A stretch of 64,000 nucleotides of DNA from CAVSUZ01 sp963795415 (GCA_963795415.1 CAWCHQ010000002.1:124001-188000), one strand, 5' to 3'; shown: positions 43,556 to 53,025, numbered from the stretch's first letter. The notes: generated by a model not told the origin, from the letters alone. Numbers and translations are program-made.

Positions 43556-43590
43556 AAAAGAAAAAACCGGCCAGGAACGGGCCTGGCCGG
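43556..43590 (-). terminator. Intrinsic terminator on the minus strand
   Basis: A 9-bp perfect stem (ccggccagg at 43567-43575, cctggccgg at 43582-43590) with a six-base loop is followed on the minus strand by TTTTTTCTTTT. It lies upstream of the amidohydrolase start, so it must stop a different minus-strand transcript coming from 43591-43845. No annotated minus gene is there. It therefore supports an antisense or small RNA opposite the micropeptide at 43610. Confidence 0.7.
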
Positions 43591-43609
43591 CTTCGCTAGG
43601 GAGACAAGC

Positions 43610-43690
43610 ATGACTTACCATGCCTGGCTCCTGCCACTTATACTCCTGATTCTGACCGTTAAGGTCAAGATCATTATAGGTAAGCGGTAG
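43610..43690 (+). CDS. 26-residue hydrophobic micropeptide (candidate type I toxin or membrane peptide)
   Basis: The frame starts at ATG 43610 with GGGAGA five bases upstream and stops at TAG 43688-43690. The peptide starts MTYHAWLLPL, has a continuous Leu/Ile/Val core and ends in a basic tail (IIIGKR), giving one short membrane span with Lys residues. This resembles small type I toxins (holin-like, Ldr/Fst-like) in layout, not in clear homology. A hairpin precedes the ribosome binding site (43567-43590) and another follows the stop (ggccagccc / gggctggcc, 43697-43715). A perfect minus-strand TATAAT at 43673-43678 and the minus terminator could define an antisense RNA. Expression is not shown by sequence. 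Confidence 0.5.
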   Translation: MTYHAWLLPLILLILTVKVKIIIGKR

Positions 43691-43844
43691 GGCGAGGGCC
43701 AGCCCCAGTTTGGGCTGGCCCGGCCCCTCGGGCACACCGCCTTGCCGCTATGGCGGCCTTGGGATAGCAACCCGCACCCGGCACGCTGCCGCCGTGACAG
43801 CCAACCTGGCTGGTTCTGTCATTTGCAATTTCATGAGGTCCTGA

Positions 43845-44797
43845 ATGGCCCGCAACAAGATCGCCCTGGTCGGCGCCGGCAATATCGGCGGCACCCTTGC
43901 CCACCTGATCGGCCTCAAGGACCTGGGCGACGTCGCGCTGTTCGACGTGTTCGGCGGTGTGGCCGGCGGGAAGGCGCTGGACATCATGCAGTCCGGGCCG
44001 GTCGAGGGGTTCGACGCCGCAATGTCCGGCGGATCGGATTACGCGGCCATCAAGGGTGCCGATGTCGTCATCGTGACGGCCGGCTTTGCGCGCACGCCGG
44101 GAATGTCGCGCGACGACCTGATCGGCAAGAATGCCGGCGTGATTGCGCAGGTTGCCGAAGGGATCCGCAATCACTGCCCGGATGCGTTCGTCATCGTCAT
44201 CACCAACCCGCTCGATGCGATGGTCTGGGTGATGAAGGAGAAATCCGGCCTGCCGGCCAACCGTGTGGTGGGAATGGCGGGTGTGCTGGACAGCTCGCGC
44301 TTCCGCCTGTTCCTGGCGCAGGAGTTCGGCGTGTCGGTTGAGGATGTAACGGCCTTCGTGCTCGGCGGGCATGGCGATTCGATGGTGCCGCTGATCCGCT
44401 ACTCGACCGTCGCCGGCATTCCGATCCCCGATCTGATCAAAATGGGATGGAGCAACCAGCAGAAGATCGACGCAATCCTCGAGCGCACGCGCAATGGCGG
44501 CGGTGAAATCGTCAAGCTGCTGGAGAAGGGCAGCGCCTTCTACGCGCCGGCGAGTTCCGCGATCGCAATGGCGGAGAGTTACCTGAAGGACAAGAAACGC
44601 GTGCTGCCGTGCGCGGCGTGGCTGACCGGGCAGTATGGATCAGGGATCTTTATGTGGGCGTCCCGGTGGTGATCGGTGCCGGCGGTGTGGAGCGGATCGT
44701 GGAGATCGAGCTCAATCAGCAGGAGAAGTCCGCCTTCGAACAATCCTGCGGCGCGGTGCGGGAACTGATCGAAGCTTCCAAGAAGCTGCTCGGCTGA
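43845..44797 (+). pseudogene. mdh: Malate dehydrogenase, frameshifted near its C-terminus
   Basis: This NAD-dependent malate dehydrogenase of the LDH-like type is about 317 residues and converts malate to oxaloacetate. ALVGAGNIGGTLAHLIGLKD is the Rossmann motif, TAGFARTPGMSRDDL the substrate Arg loop, and FVLGGHGDSMVPLIRYSTVA carries the catalytic His. The frame breaks near 44639, one base missing in TATGGATC, and continues in the next frame as IRDLYVGVPVVIGAGGVERI to TGA 44797, exactly the normal family ending. Since mdh is usually essential to the TCA cycle and sits next to intact sucCD, a sequence error is the simplest reading. Confidence 0.9.
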
Positions 44798-44807
44798 GGC
44801 GCCGGCG

Positions 44808-46004
44808 ATGAACATCCACGAATATCAGGGCAAAGAGCTGCTGAAGAAATACGGTGTGGCCGTGCTGGAGGGCCACGTGGCCTGGACTCCGGATGAAGCG
44901 GTGGAGGCCGCGCAGAAACTGCCTGGTCCGGTTTATGTGGTAAAAGCGCAGATTCATGCGGGCGGCCGTGGCGCCGGACACTTCGAGGATGATCCGAGCG
45001 GCAAGGGCGGCGTGCGGATTGCGCGCTCCATCGACGAAGTGCGGGCCGCCGCGCAGGCAATGATCGGACACGTGCTGATCACGAACCAGACTGGTCCCGC
45101 CGGGCGAAAAGTGCATCGCGTCTATGTTGAGGCGGGCTGCGATATCGCGCGGGAGCTCTATCTGTCGGTGCTGGTCGATCGGGCAACCGGCCGCGTCACG
45201 GTGGTCGCCTCATCCGAGGGCGGCATCGAAATAGAACAGGTGGCGGCGGAACATCCTGAGAGAATTCTAAGGGCGGCGGTGGATCCGGCGAGCGGAATTT
45301 CCGATTTCCTCGGCCGCAAGCTGGCATTCGGCCTGGGACTTAGCGGAAAGCAGGTCGGCGCTTTCACCCGCTTTGTGACCGCGATGTATTCCGCCTTTAC
45401 GGCGCTTGAATGCTCGATCGTGGAGATCAATCCGCTGGTGGTGACGGCCACCGGGGACGTCGTTGCCCTCGACGCGAAGGTTGCATTCGATGACAACGCA
45501 CTGTTCAGGCACCCTGAGCTGGAAAAATTGCAGGACGAATCCGAGGAGAACCCGAAGGAGCTCGAAGCCGCGCGGCACAACCTGAATTATGTGGCGCTGG
45601 ACGGCAATATCGGCTGCATGGTGAACGGCGCGGGCCTTGCCATGGCCACGATGGACATCATCAAACTTTACGGCGCAGCGCCGGCGAACTTCCTGGATGT
45701 CGGCGGCGGCGCCACCAAGGAACGCGTGACGGCGGCATTCAAGATCATCCTGTCCGATCCGAATGTCGAGGGCATTCTCGTCAACATTTTCGGCGGCATC
45801 ATGCGCTGCGACGTGATCGCCGAGGGTATCGTGTCGGCGGCGCGCGAAGTGCGGCTTTCGGTTCCGCTGGTGGTGCGGCTGGAAGGCACCAATGTCGATC
45901 TCGGCAAGGACATTCTCGCGCGGTCCAACCTGCCTATCATCTCGGCCGACAATCTGGCGGATGCGGCGGAAAAGATCGTGAACGCGGTGAAGGAGGCCGC
46001 CTGA
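44808..46004 (+). CDS. sucC: Succinyl-CoA synthetase, ADP-forming, beta subunit
   Basis: This is a 398-residue protein. The ATP-grasp domain starts MNIHEYQGKELLKKYGVAVL and includes VVKAQIHAGGRGAGHFEDD. The C-terminal part has the beta-subunit motifs ALDGNIGCMVNGAGLAMATM and NFLDVGGGATKERV. With SucD it makes succinate and ATP from succinyl-CoA. It starts ten bases after mdh and ends one base before sucD, so mdh-sucC-sucD is one operon. Confidence 0.96.
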   Translation: MNIHEYQGKELLKKYGVAVLEGHVAWTPDEAVEAAQKLPGPVYVVKAQIHAGGRGAGHFEDDPSGKGGVRIARSIDEVRAAAQAMIGHVLITNQTGPAGRKVHRVYVEAGCDIARELYLSVLVDRATGRVTVVASSEGGIEIEQVAAEHPERILRAAVDPASGISDFLGRKLAFGLGLSGKQVGAFTRFVTAMYSAFTALECSIVEINPLVVTATGDVVALDAKVAFDDNALFRHPELEKLQDESEENPKELEAARHNLNYVALDGNIGCMVNGAGLAMATMDIIKLYGAAPANFLDVGGGATKERVTAAFKIILSDPNVEGILVNIFGGIMRCDVIAEGIVSAAREVRLSVPLVVRLEGTNVDLGKDILARSNLPIISADNLADAAEKIVNAVKEAA

Positions 46005-46005
46005 C

Positions 46006-46881
46006 ATGGCCATCCTGGTCGATGCCAATACCCGCGTCATCACGCAGGGCTTCACCGGCGCGCAGGGCACGTTCCATTCGGAACAGGCGATTGCGTACGG
46101 AACGAAGGTGATGGGCGGCGTCACGCCGGGCAAGGGCGGGTCGGTTCATCTGGAACTGCCGGTGTTCAACACGGTTGCCGAGGCCAAGGCCGAGACCCGC
46201 GCCACGGCCAGCGCAATCTATGTGCCGCCTCCATTCGCGGCGGACGCCATCCTGGAGGCGATCGACGCGGAAATCCCGCTGATCGTCTGCATCACAGAGG
46301 GCATTCCGGTGCTGGATATGGTGCGGGTGAAGCGCGCGCTGGACGGGTCGAAGTCGCGCCTGATCGGGCCGAACTGTCCCGGGGTGATCACGCCGGACGC
46401 CTGCAAGATCGGCATCATGCCGGGGCATATCCACCGGCGCGGATCGGTGGGGATTGTCTCGCGGTCCGGCACGCTGACCTATGAGGCGGTGGCGCAGACC
46501 ACGGCCGCCGGTCTGGGCCAGAGCACCTGCGTCGGCATCGGCGGCGATCCGGTAAAGGGAACGGATTTCATCGAAGTGCTGGAGATGTTCCTGGCCGATG
46601 AGGAAACGAAGCAGATCGTGATGATCGGCGAGATCGGCGGCCAGAGCGAAATCGAAGCCGCCGAATTTCTCGGAAGCAGCAGGACGAAGAAGCCCGTCGT
46701 CGGGTTCATCGCGGGCGCGACGGCGCCCGCGGGACGGCGGATGGGCCACGCCGGGGCGGTGATCAGCGGCGGGCGGGACACCGCGGCGGCGAAAATGGAG
46801 GCGATGCGCTCGGCCGGCATCCATGTGGCGGAAAGTCCGGCGGCGCTTGGCAGTACGATGCTGAAGGCAACCCGTGATTAG
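46006..46881 (+). CDS. sucD: Succinyl-CoA synthetase alpha subunit
   Basis: This 291-residue protein carries the CoA-binding N-terminal domain (TQGFTGAQGTFHSEQAIAYG) and the phosphohistidine loop GHAGAVISGGRDTAAAK near the C-terminus, where the transient phosphate is carried. VMIGEIGGQSEIEAAEFL is also typical. Length and motifs are complete. Confidence 0.96.
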   Translation: MAILVDANTRVITQGFTGAQGTFHSEQAIAYGTKVMGGVTPGKGGSVHLELPVFNTVAEAKAETRATASAIYVPPPFAADAILEAIDAEIPLIVCITEGIPVLDMVRVKRALDGSKSRLIGPNCPGVITPDACKIGIMPGHIHRRGSVGIVSRSGTLTYEAVAQTTAAGLGQSTCVGIGGDPVKGTDFIEVLEMFLADEETKQIVMIGEIGGQSEIEAAEFLGSSRTKKPVVGFIAGATAPAGRRMGHAGAVISGGRDTAAAKMEAMRSAGIHVAESPAALGSTMLKATRD

Positions 46882-46889
46882 CTGATGCG

Positions 46890-47357
46890 ATGAACAAGCC
46901 GCTTTATGAAACCGATTTCTACCGCTGGTCGGGGGAGCAGGCCGAGGCGCTGCGACAGGCTGGGGCGTCGCGGATCAACACGCCGGCGCCGATCGATTGG
47001 GAAAACGTCGCCGAGGAGATCGATAGCTTGGGCCGTTCCCAACGCACAGAGCTGCGCAGCCGTCTTTGCGTAATCCTTGAACATCTGCTGAAACTAACAG
47101 CTTCGCCATCATCGGCGCCGCGCCGCGGCTGGGAAGACACCATTGCCGTGCAGCGCGAGGAGATCGGGCGCCTTCTGGACGACAGCCCGAGCCTGCGACG
47201 CGAGGTTCCCGACCTAATTACGGTTGAGGCGCCTCGGGCCCGCCGCATAATGGTTCGTGCGGCGGAACGGCACGGCGAGACCCTGCTCCAGCCCGTTGAA
47301 GAAATCAGCTTCACGCCGGCCCAGGTGCTCGAGGACTGGTACCCCCAGCGCGTTTGA
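46890..47357 (+). CDS. DUF29 domain-containing protein
   Basis: This is a 155-residue helical protein. LYETDFYRWSGEQAEALRQ, IDWENVAEEIDSLGRSQRTE and RLCVILEHLLKL are the hallmark of DUF29, common in alphaproteobacteria and cyanobacteria, with unknown role. It follows sucD after eight bases and may share its transcript, though the function is unlikely to be metabolic. Confidence 0.85.
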   Translation: MNKPLYETDFYRWSGEQAEALRQAGASRINTPAPIDWENVAEEIDSLGRSQRTELRSRLCVILEHLLKLTASPSSAPRRGWEDTIAVQREEIGRLLDDSPSLRREVPDLITVEAPRARRIMVRAAERHGETLLQPVEEISFTPAQVLEDWYPQRV

Positions 47358-47400
47358 CCGGCCCGGCGACGATGCTCGCCGCCTGTCGTAATACCGCGGG

Positions 47401-48033
47401 GTGACCTGGTCCGAACACACGGGTTTTGAACGACGCGGCTATCACCACGGCAACCTGCGGGAAGCGCTGATCGATGCGGCGCTGACTCTGATCGCGGAAA
47501 AGGGACCGGCGGGCTTCACCATTACGGAAGCGGCGCGGCGGGCCGGTGTCAGTCCCGCCGCCCCATACCGTCATTTCCGCGACGCGGAATCGCTGCTTGC
47601 CGAGATCGCCCTGCGCGGCTTCGAGCGGTTCGCCGAAGCGCTGACAAGGGCCTGGGACGACGGACGGCCTGATCCCGTGACAGCGTTCCAGGCGATGGGC
47701 AAAGCCTATCTCGACTTCGCCGCCAACCAGTCGGCCTATTACGCGGCGATGTTCGAGACGGATCTGTCTGCGCAGCATCCCGGCCTGGCCGCTGCGGGGG
47801 ACCAGGCGTTTCAGGTGCTTCGGCGCGCGGCGGATCAGCTATGTGCGCGGCTTCCGAGGCCGGAGCGCCCGCCGGCGTTGATGGTGGCCCTGCATGTCTG
47901 GGCCATCTCGCACGGCATCGCCTCGCTGTTCTGCCGGCCGGACAAGGCGCGCAGGCCCATCCCCATGTCAGCCGAGGAGCTGCTGGAAGCCGGCGTCCTG
48001 GTTTATCTGCGCGGGCTTGGGTTGCTCGGCTGA
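47401..48033 (+). CDS. TetR/AcrR-family transcriptional regulator
   Basis: This 210-residue repressor starts at GTG 47401. The N-terminal HTH is HHGNLREALIDAALTLIAEK, then the recognition helix ITEAARRAGVSPAAPYRHF. The C-terminal ligand domain is of the WHG type (MVALHVWAISHGIASLFCRP). A perfect palindrome 32 bases after its stop (48065-48085) is a likely target, controlling the DUF2852 gene and perhaps itself indirectly. The ligand is unknown. Confidence 0.88.
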   Translation: MTWSEHTGFERRGYHHGNLREALIDAALTLIAEKGPAGFTITEAARRAGVSPAAPYRHFRDAESLLAEIALRGFERFAEALTRAWDDGRPDPVTAFQAMGKAYLDFAANQSAYYAAMFETDLSAQHPGLAAAGDQAFQVLRRAADQLCARLPRPERPPALMVALHVWAISHGIASLFCRPDKARRPIPMSAEELLEAGVLVYLRGLGLLG

Positions 48034-48064
48034 TTGGGTCTTGACGATTTTCGCCCCGCACCCC

Positions 48065-48085
48065 AATGTAAATGTGTCTTACATT
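48065..48085. promoter_or_regulatory. Candidate TetR operator
   Basis: AATGTAA (48065-48071) and TTACATT (48079-48085) form a perfect inverted repeat with a seven-base spacer. An overlapping pair ATGTG / CACAT extends it. It lies 21 bp before the DUF2852 start. A+T-richness in a G+C-rich genome and location just downstream of a TetR gene support an operator. Confidence 0.6.
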
Positions 48086-48106
48086 CACATCTGGCTGGGG
48101 GACCTC

Positions 48107-48574
48107 ATGTCAGCCACGCTCAGTTCGCCCTGGAATCAGGCGCCACATCAGGCGCCGGAAGACCGATGGGATGCGATCCCGCCCTGGCTGAGGGCGCTCG
48201 ACCGCAAACCCTTCTGGATCGTGCTGATGATCCTGGGCTTCATCCATTGGTGGCCGATCGGGCTTGCTTTGTTGATTTTCCTGATAGGGAGCGGACGCAT
48301 GGGATGCGGCTTCAGACGATATCATGGCGGCGGGCGGCGTGGCTGGGCGCAATGGTGCCAGTCCGGCCCGGCGGAGGAGCGCCAGCCGGGTAGCGGCAAC
48401 CGCGCCTTCGACGAGTACCGCGCCGAGACGCTGCGCCGGCTGGAGGAAGAACAGCGCGAATTCGGCGCGTTTCTCGACCGGCTGAGATTTGCCAGGGACA
48501 AGGCGGAGTTCGACGAGTTCATGGCGCAGCGGCGCCAGCCGCCGGCGGGCCCGGCCCAGCCTGAGCAAGTATAA
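48107..48574 (+). CDS. DUF2852 domain-containing membrane protein
   Basis: This is a 155-residue protein starting at ATG 48107. One strong membrane segment (PFWIVLMILGFIHWWPIGLA, then LLIFLIGSGR) is followed by a Gly/Arg-rich region and a long charged helix (RAETLRRLEEEQREFGAFLD, RLRFARDKAEFDEFMAQRR) likely to be coiled coil. This layout is DUF2852. The function is not known. It appears to be controlled from the palindrome at 48065. Confidence 0.85.
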   Translation: MSATLSSPWNQAPHQAPEDRWDAIPPWLRALDRKPFWIVLMILGFIHWWPIGLALLIFLIGSGRMGCGFRRYHGGGRRGWAQWCQSGPAEERQPGSGNRAFDEYRAETLRRLEEEQREFGAFLDRLRFARDKAEFDEFMAQRRQPPAGPAQPEQV

Positions 48575-48786
48575 TCCGGAACAGCTGTAATGCCGGGCGC
48601 CAAAAGCAAAACCCTTCCCCTTGCGCGACCCGCAACGGGAGGGGTCCCGGCTGCTCTGCGAAATCCGCTATAACAAGGGCCGAGTATTGCGGCATAAGCA
48701 ACCCGGCCCGCGCCGACCAGGGGATTCCCGCTTGACTGCGGCCTTCTATATCCAGCGGGCCAAGCAAGCATGGGAGCGACTGCGTC

Positions 48787-51630
48787 ATGGCGGGCATGGA
48801 CATCCTGGCCTCCGCGTTCAGCGGCGCCAACGCCGCATTTCTGGGTGATCTCTACGCCCGCTGGGCGACCGACCCGGCTTCCGTCGACCCCAGCTTCGCC
48901 GACCTGTTCTCCGCCCTGAACGACGAGGCGCGGTCGGTGCTGGAGGAGGCGACCGGCGCCTCCTGGGCGCCACGGCCGCGCGGCCTGGATGACGCGCCGG
49001 CCGAACCGAAGTCGGCCGCCATACCGGCGCAGGACGTGCGGGCGCGCATTATTCCAAGCCTGCGCGCGCTCATGCTGATCCGCAGCTACCGGGTGCGCGG
49101 CCACCTGGAAGCGCAGCTCGATCCGCTCGAACTGCAGATGCCCAAGCCGCATGCCGAGCTGGACCCGGCAACCTACGGATTCACCAGCGCCGACCTCGAC
49201 CGCCCGATTTTCATCGACAATGTGCTGGGCCGGGAGACCGCTACCCTGCGGGAGATCCTGACTATCCTGCGGCAGACCTATTGCGGGCATGTCGGCGTGG
49301 AGTTCATGCACATCCAGGACCCGGAGCAGAAGGCCTGGATTCAGCGGAAGGTCGAGGGCGCCCCCTGGCTGACCGGTTTCGACGCCGATGCGAAGCGGAC
49401 CGTTCTGCGTCAACTGACCGAGGCCGAGGGCTTCGAGGCGTTCTGCCAGCGCCGTTATGTAACGACCAAGCGGTTCGGTCTCGAAGGCGGCGAGGTGACG
49501 ATCCCGGCGCTGCACGCGATCATCGAAGTCGCTGCCCGCGACGGCGTAAACGAAATCGTCATCGGCATGCCGCATCGCGGGCGGCTGAACACCCTGGTCA
49601 ATATCGTGCAGAAGCCGCTTACCGCGGTGTTCAGCGAGTTTGGCGGCGGCAGTTCCAAGCCGGACGACGTTCAGGGCTCCGGGGACGTGAAATACCATCT
49701 CGGCACATCCGCCGATATCGAGATCGGCGGCCGGCCGGTGCATCTGTCGTTGCAGCCGAACCCATCGCATCTGGAAGCGGTGAACCCGGTCGTGGTCGGG
49801 AAAGTCCGGGCACGGCAGGACCAGGCGGGCGATACGCGGCGGCGCCGGTCCGTCATGGGCATTCTGATGCACGGCGATGCCGCGTTTGCCGGACAGGGCC
49901 TCGTCTATGAAACCCTGGCGATGAGCCAGCTGATCGGCTACCGCACGGGGGGAACCGTCCACGTGGTGGTCAACAACCAGATCGGCTTTACCACGGTGCC
50001 GGCGCATGCCTATTCAGGCCTGTATTGCACCGATGTGGCAAAATCCATCCAGGCGCCGATCCTGCATGTGAACGGCGACGACCCCGAGGCCGCGGTGTTC
50101 TGCGCCCGGATGGCGGCCGAATTCCGCATGCGCTTCGGCACCGACATCGTGCTGGATATCGTGTGCTACCGCCGGCACGGGCACAACGAGACGGACGAGC
50201 CGGCGTTCACGCAGCCAATCATGTATCGTGCCATCGACCAGCAGAAAACCACGCGAACGCTGTACGCCGGGAAGCTGGTTTCAGAGGGCGTTGTCTCAGA
50301 GGACGACGCCAGACAGATGTGGGATGAGTTTGCGACCAGGCTGGATGACGCGAACAAGGCGGCGCAGTCCTACAGGCCGAACAAGGCGGATTGGCTGGAG
50401 GGACACTGGTCCGGACTGTCGCAAGGTAATAACGAGACAGAGCAGACCGAGCAGGCGACGGGGGTTGATCCGTCCGTGCTGAAGCAGGTCGGGCATGCGC
50501 TCAGCAGCGTCCCCGAAGGGTTCAACGTGCATTCGCGCATCGCCCGCCAGCTGCAGGCCAAGCAGCAGATGATCGATAGCGGGGAGGGGATCGACTGGGC
50601 AACCGGCGAGGCGCTCGCGTTCGGAACGCTCCTGCTGGAAGGTCACCGGGTGCGTCTGTCGGGCGAAGACTCGCAGCGCGGCACGTTCAGCCAGCGGCAC
50701 GCCGTCCTGGTCGATCAGGAGAATCAGAACGAGTATGTGCCGCTGAACAATATCGGACCGGACCAGGCGAAGATCGAGATTTACAACTCGCTGCTCTCGG
50801 AAGCTGGCGTGCTTGGTTTCGAATACGGCTATTCGCTGGCCGATCCAAAGACACTGGTTTTGTGGGAAGGGCAGTTCGGCGATTTCGCCAACGGCGCCCA
50901 GGTGATCATCGACCAGTTCCTGGCCTCCGGTGAAACGAAATGGCTGCGCATGTCCGGGCTGACTTTACTGCTGCCGCATGGATATGAAGGGCAGGGGCCG
51001 GAGCATTCCTCGGCGCGGATCGAGCGGTACCTGCAGCTTTGCGCCGAAAAGAACATGGCGGTTTGCAATCTGACGACCCCGGCCAACTACTTCCACGCGC
51101 TGCGCCGGCAGATGAAGCGCAGCTACCGCAAGCCGCTGGTGGTATTCACGCCGAAATCGCTGCTGCGGCACAAGCTGGCGATATCGCCGCTGCATGAAAT
51201 GGCGACCGGCAGCGCCTTCCAGTTCGTTATTCCTGAAACCGACGTGACGGCGCCGCCGGAACAGGTGCGGCGGGTCGTGCTGTGCAGCGGTAAAGTGTAT
51301 TATGATTTGCTGGCCGCGCGGCGGGAGCGAAACGTCAACGACGTGGTGATCCTGCGCCTGGAGCAGATTTATCCTTTCCCGGAAAAGACGCTGAGCCACC
51401 TGCTTGCACCGTACCGTAAGGCGGATGTCATCTGGTGTCAGGAGGAACCGGAGAACATGGGCGCCTGGACGTTCGTGGACCGGCGCATCGAAAAAGTCCT
51501 GTCGCGGTTGGACGGTGCAGCCAAACGCCCGCGATATGGCGGGCGCGTCGAGGCAGCCAGCCCGGCCACCGGCCTTGCCAGCACCCATGTCGCGGAGCAG
51601 ACGGCACTGGTAAGCGAAGCACTGGGCTGA
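48787..51630 (+). CDS. sucA: 2-oxoglutarate dehydrogenase E1 component
   Basis: This 947-residue thiamine-diphosphate decarboxylase starts the 2-oxoglutarate dehydrogenase complex. The N-terminal peripheral segment (FLGDLYARWATDPASVDPSF) is followed by the conserved LMLIRSYRVRGHLEAQLDPL. The TPP-binding region includes IGMPHRGRLNTLVNI, GDVKYHLGTS and LMHGDAAFAGQGLVYETLAM. The C-terminal transketolase-like part carries YGYSLADPKTLVLWEGQFGD and GYEGQGPEHSSARIERYLQL. The frame is complete. It is followed by odhB after 42 bp. Confidence 0.97.
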   Translation: MAGMDILASAFSGANAAFLGDLYARWATDPASVDPSFADLFSALNDEARSVLEEATGASWAPRPRGLDDAPAEPKSAAIPAQDVRARIIPSLRALMLIRSYRVRGHLEAQLDPLELQMPKPHAELDPATYGFTSADLDRPIFIDNVLGRETATLREILTILRQTYCGHVGVEFMHIQDPEQKAWIQRKVEGAPWLTGFDADAKRTVLRQLTEAEGFEAFCQRRYVTTKRFGLEGGEVTIPALHAIIEVAARDGVNEIVIGMPHRGRLNTLVNIVQKPLTAVFSEFGGGSSKPDDVQGSGDVKYHLGTSADIEIGGRPVHLSLQPNPSHLEAVNPVVVGKVRARQDQAGDTRRRRSVMGILMHGDAAFAGQGLVYETLAMSQLIGYRTGGTVHVVVNNQIGFTTVPAHAYSGLYCTDVAKSIQAPILHVNGDDPEAAVFCARMAAEFRMRFGTDIVLDIVCYRRHGHNETDEPAFTQPIMYRAIDQQKTTRTLYAGKLVSEGVVSEDDARQMWDEFATRLDDANKAAQSYRPNKADWLEGHWSGLSQGNNETEQTEQATGVDPSVLKQVGHALSSVPEGFNVHSRIARQLQAKQQMIDSGEGIDWATGEALAFGTLLLEGHRVRLSGEDSQRGTFSQRHAVLVDQENQNEYVPLNNIGPDQAKIEIYNSLLSEAGVLGFEYGYSLADPKTLVLWEGQFGDFANGAQVIIDQFLASGETKWLRMSGLTLLLPHGYEGQGPEHSSARIERYLQLCAEKNMAVCNLTTPANYFHALRRQMKRSYRKPLVVFTPKSLLRHKLAISPLHEMATGSAFQFVIPETDVTAPPEQVRRVVLCSGKVYYDLLAARRERNVNDVVILRLEQIYPFPEKTLSHLLAPYRKADVIWCQEEPENMGAWTFVDRRIEKVLSRLDGAAKRPRYGGRVEAASPATGLASTHVAEQTALVSEALG

Positions 51631-51672
51631 AGATCACTGGCTGAGGACCACTGGGCTGAGGATCAAGGATCA

Positions 51673-53007
51673 ATGGCGACCGAGATCAAGGTGCCGGCTT
51701 TGGGTGAAAGCGTGACCACCGCAACCGTTGCCCGCTGGCTGAAGCAGGCTGGCGCACAGGTCGCCGCGGACGAGCCGCTGGTGGAACTGGAAACCGATAA
51801 AGTCACGGTGGAGGTGAACGCGCCCGAAGCGGGCGTGTTGTCCTCCATCGCCGCTGATGAAGGCGCAGAAGTCGAAGTCGGCGCCTTGCTGGCGACGCTC
51901 GATGCCGGCGCGACCGCAGCCAGTCCCGCCCCAAAACCCGCCACGCCAAAACCCCCCACCTCAAAGCTCCCCACCTCAAAATCCGAGACCAAACAAGCTG
52001 CTCCGGCAGCAAGCAAACCCGAGACGCCGGAGATCCGCGCAGCAGCCAATCCGCAGCCGGGCGTGAATCCGCCGCCGAGCCCAACCGGTCCGGTCGCGCG
52101 GCCGGCTGCGCCTCCCGCCGATCTACGCTTTGCGCCGCTGCCGGCCGCGGCGAAGCTGATGGAGGAGCAGCACCTGGCGCCGGAACAACTCGGCGAGGGC
52201 ACCGGCAAGGACGGCCGCATCACCAAAGGCGACGTGCTCGCCTTCCTCGACCGTCCTGCTCCTTCCGCTCCCGCGCCAGTGGCGAAACCACCGCGCGAAA
52301 CAGATCAGCGCGAGGAGCGGGTGCGCATGACGCGGCTGCGGCGAACGATCGCCGCGCGGCTGAAAGAGGCGCAGAACACCGCGGCGATGCTGACCACCTT
52401 CAACGAGGTGGATATGTCCGCGGTGATGGCGCTGCGCAACGAGTACCGCGATGCGTTCGAGAAGAAGCACGGCGGGGTGCGGCTGGGATTTATGAGCTTT
52501 TTCGTGCGCGCCTGCGTCGTCGGGCTGAAAGAGTTTCCGGCGGTGAACGCCGAAATCGACGGCGACGACATCGTCTATAAAAATTTCGTGCACATGGGCA
52601 TCGCGGTCGGCGGCTCCACGGGCCTGGTCGTGCCGGTGATCCGCGATGCCGACGCGATGAGCTTCGCCGATATCGAACGGGCGATCGCCGATTTCGGCCG
52701 GCGCGCGCGCGACGGTGCGCTGAAGCTGGAAGAGCTCACCGGCGGCACGTTCAGCATCACCAATGGCGGAATCTACGGATCGCTGATGTCCACGCCGATC
52801 CTGAACCCGCCGCAATCGGGGATTCTGGGAATGCACAAAATCCAGGAACGCCCGGTCGTTGCTGGTGGGAAGATCGAGATCCGTCCCATGATGTATCTGG
52901 CGCTTTCCTACGATCACCGCGTCGTGGACGGACGCGAGGCGGTATCATTCCTGGTGAGGGTGAAGGAAGGCGTGGAGGATCCGCGACGCTTGCTGCTGGA
53001 TCTATAG
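51673..53007 (+). CDS. sucB: Dihydrolipoyl succinyltransferase (E2)
   Basis: This 444-residue E2 subunit has one lipoyl domain with ELETDKVTVEVNAPEAGVL, where Lys is lipoylated. A Pro/Ala/Lys/Ser-rich flexible linker follows, then the E3-binding domain (LRFAPLPAAAKLMEEQHLAP). The catalytic domain carries SYDHRVVDGREAVSFLVR with HxxxDG. It moves the succinyl group to CoA. The DNA of the linker is repetitive (PKP, SKLPTSK-type units), a site where length may vary. Confidence 0.96.
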   Translation: MATEIKVPALGESVTTATVARWLKQAGAQVAADEPLVELETDKVTVEVNAPEAGVLSSIAADEGAEVEVGALLATLDAGATAASPAPKPATPKPPTSKLPTSKSETKQAAPAASKPETPEIRAAANPQPGVNPPPSPTGPVARPAAPPADLRFAPLPAAAKLMEEQHLAPEQLGEGTGKDGRITKGDVLAFLDRPAPSAPAPVAKPPRETDQREERVRMTRLRRTIAARLKEAQNTAAMLTTFNEVDMSAVMALRNEYRDAFEKKHGGVRLGFMSFFVRACVVGLKEFPAVNAEIDGDDIVYKNFVHMGIAVGGSTGLVVPVIRDADAMSFADIERAIADFGRRARDGALKLEELTGGTFSITNGGIYGSLMSTPILNPPQSGILGMHKIQERPVVAGGKIEIRPMMYLALSYDHRVVDGREAVSFLVRVKEGVEDPRRLLLDL

Positions 53008-53025
53008 GACGACCAGGCATAGATC

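Noticed and set aside
43567..43590. Terminator assigned to the amidohydrolase gene
   Set aside because: The T-run is on the minus-strand side that precedes the amidohydrolase start, so it cannot end that gene's transcript.
48322..50007. 561-codon minus frame opposite odhA
   Set aside because: It is antisense to the E1 gene and lacks any recognisable domain.
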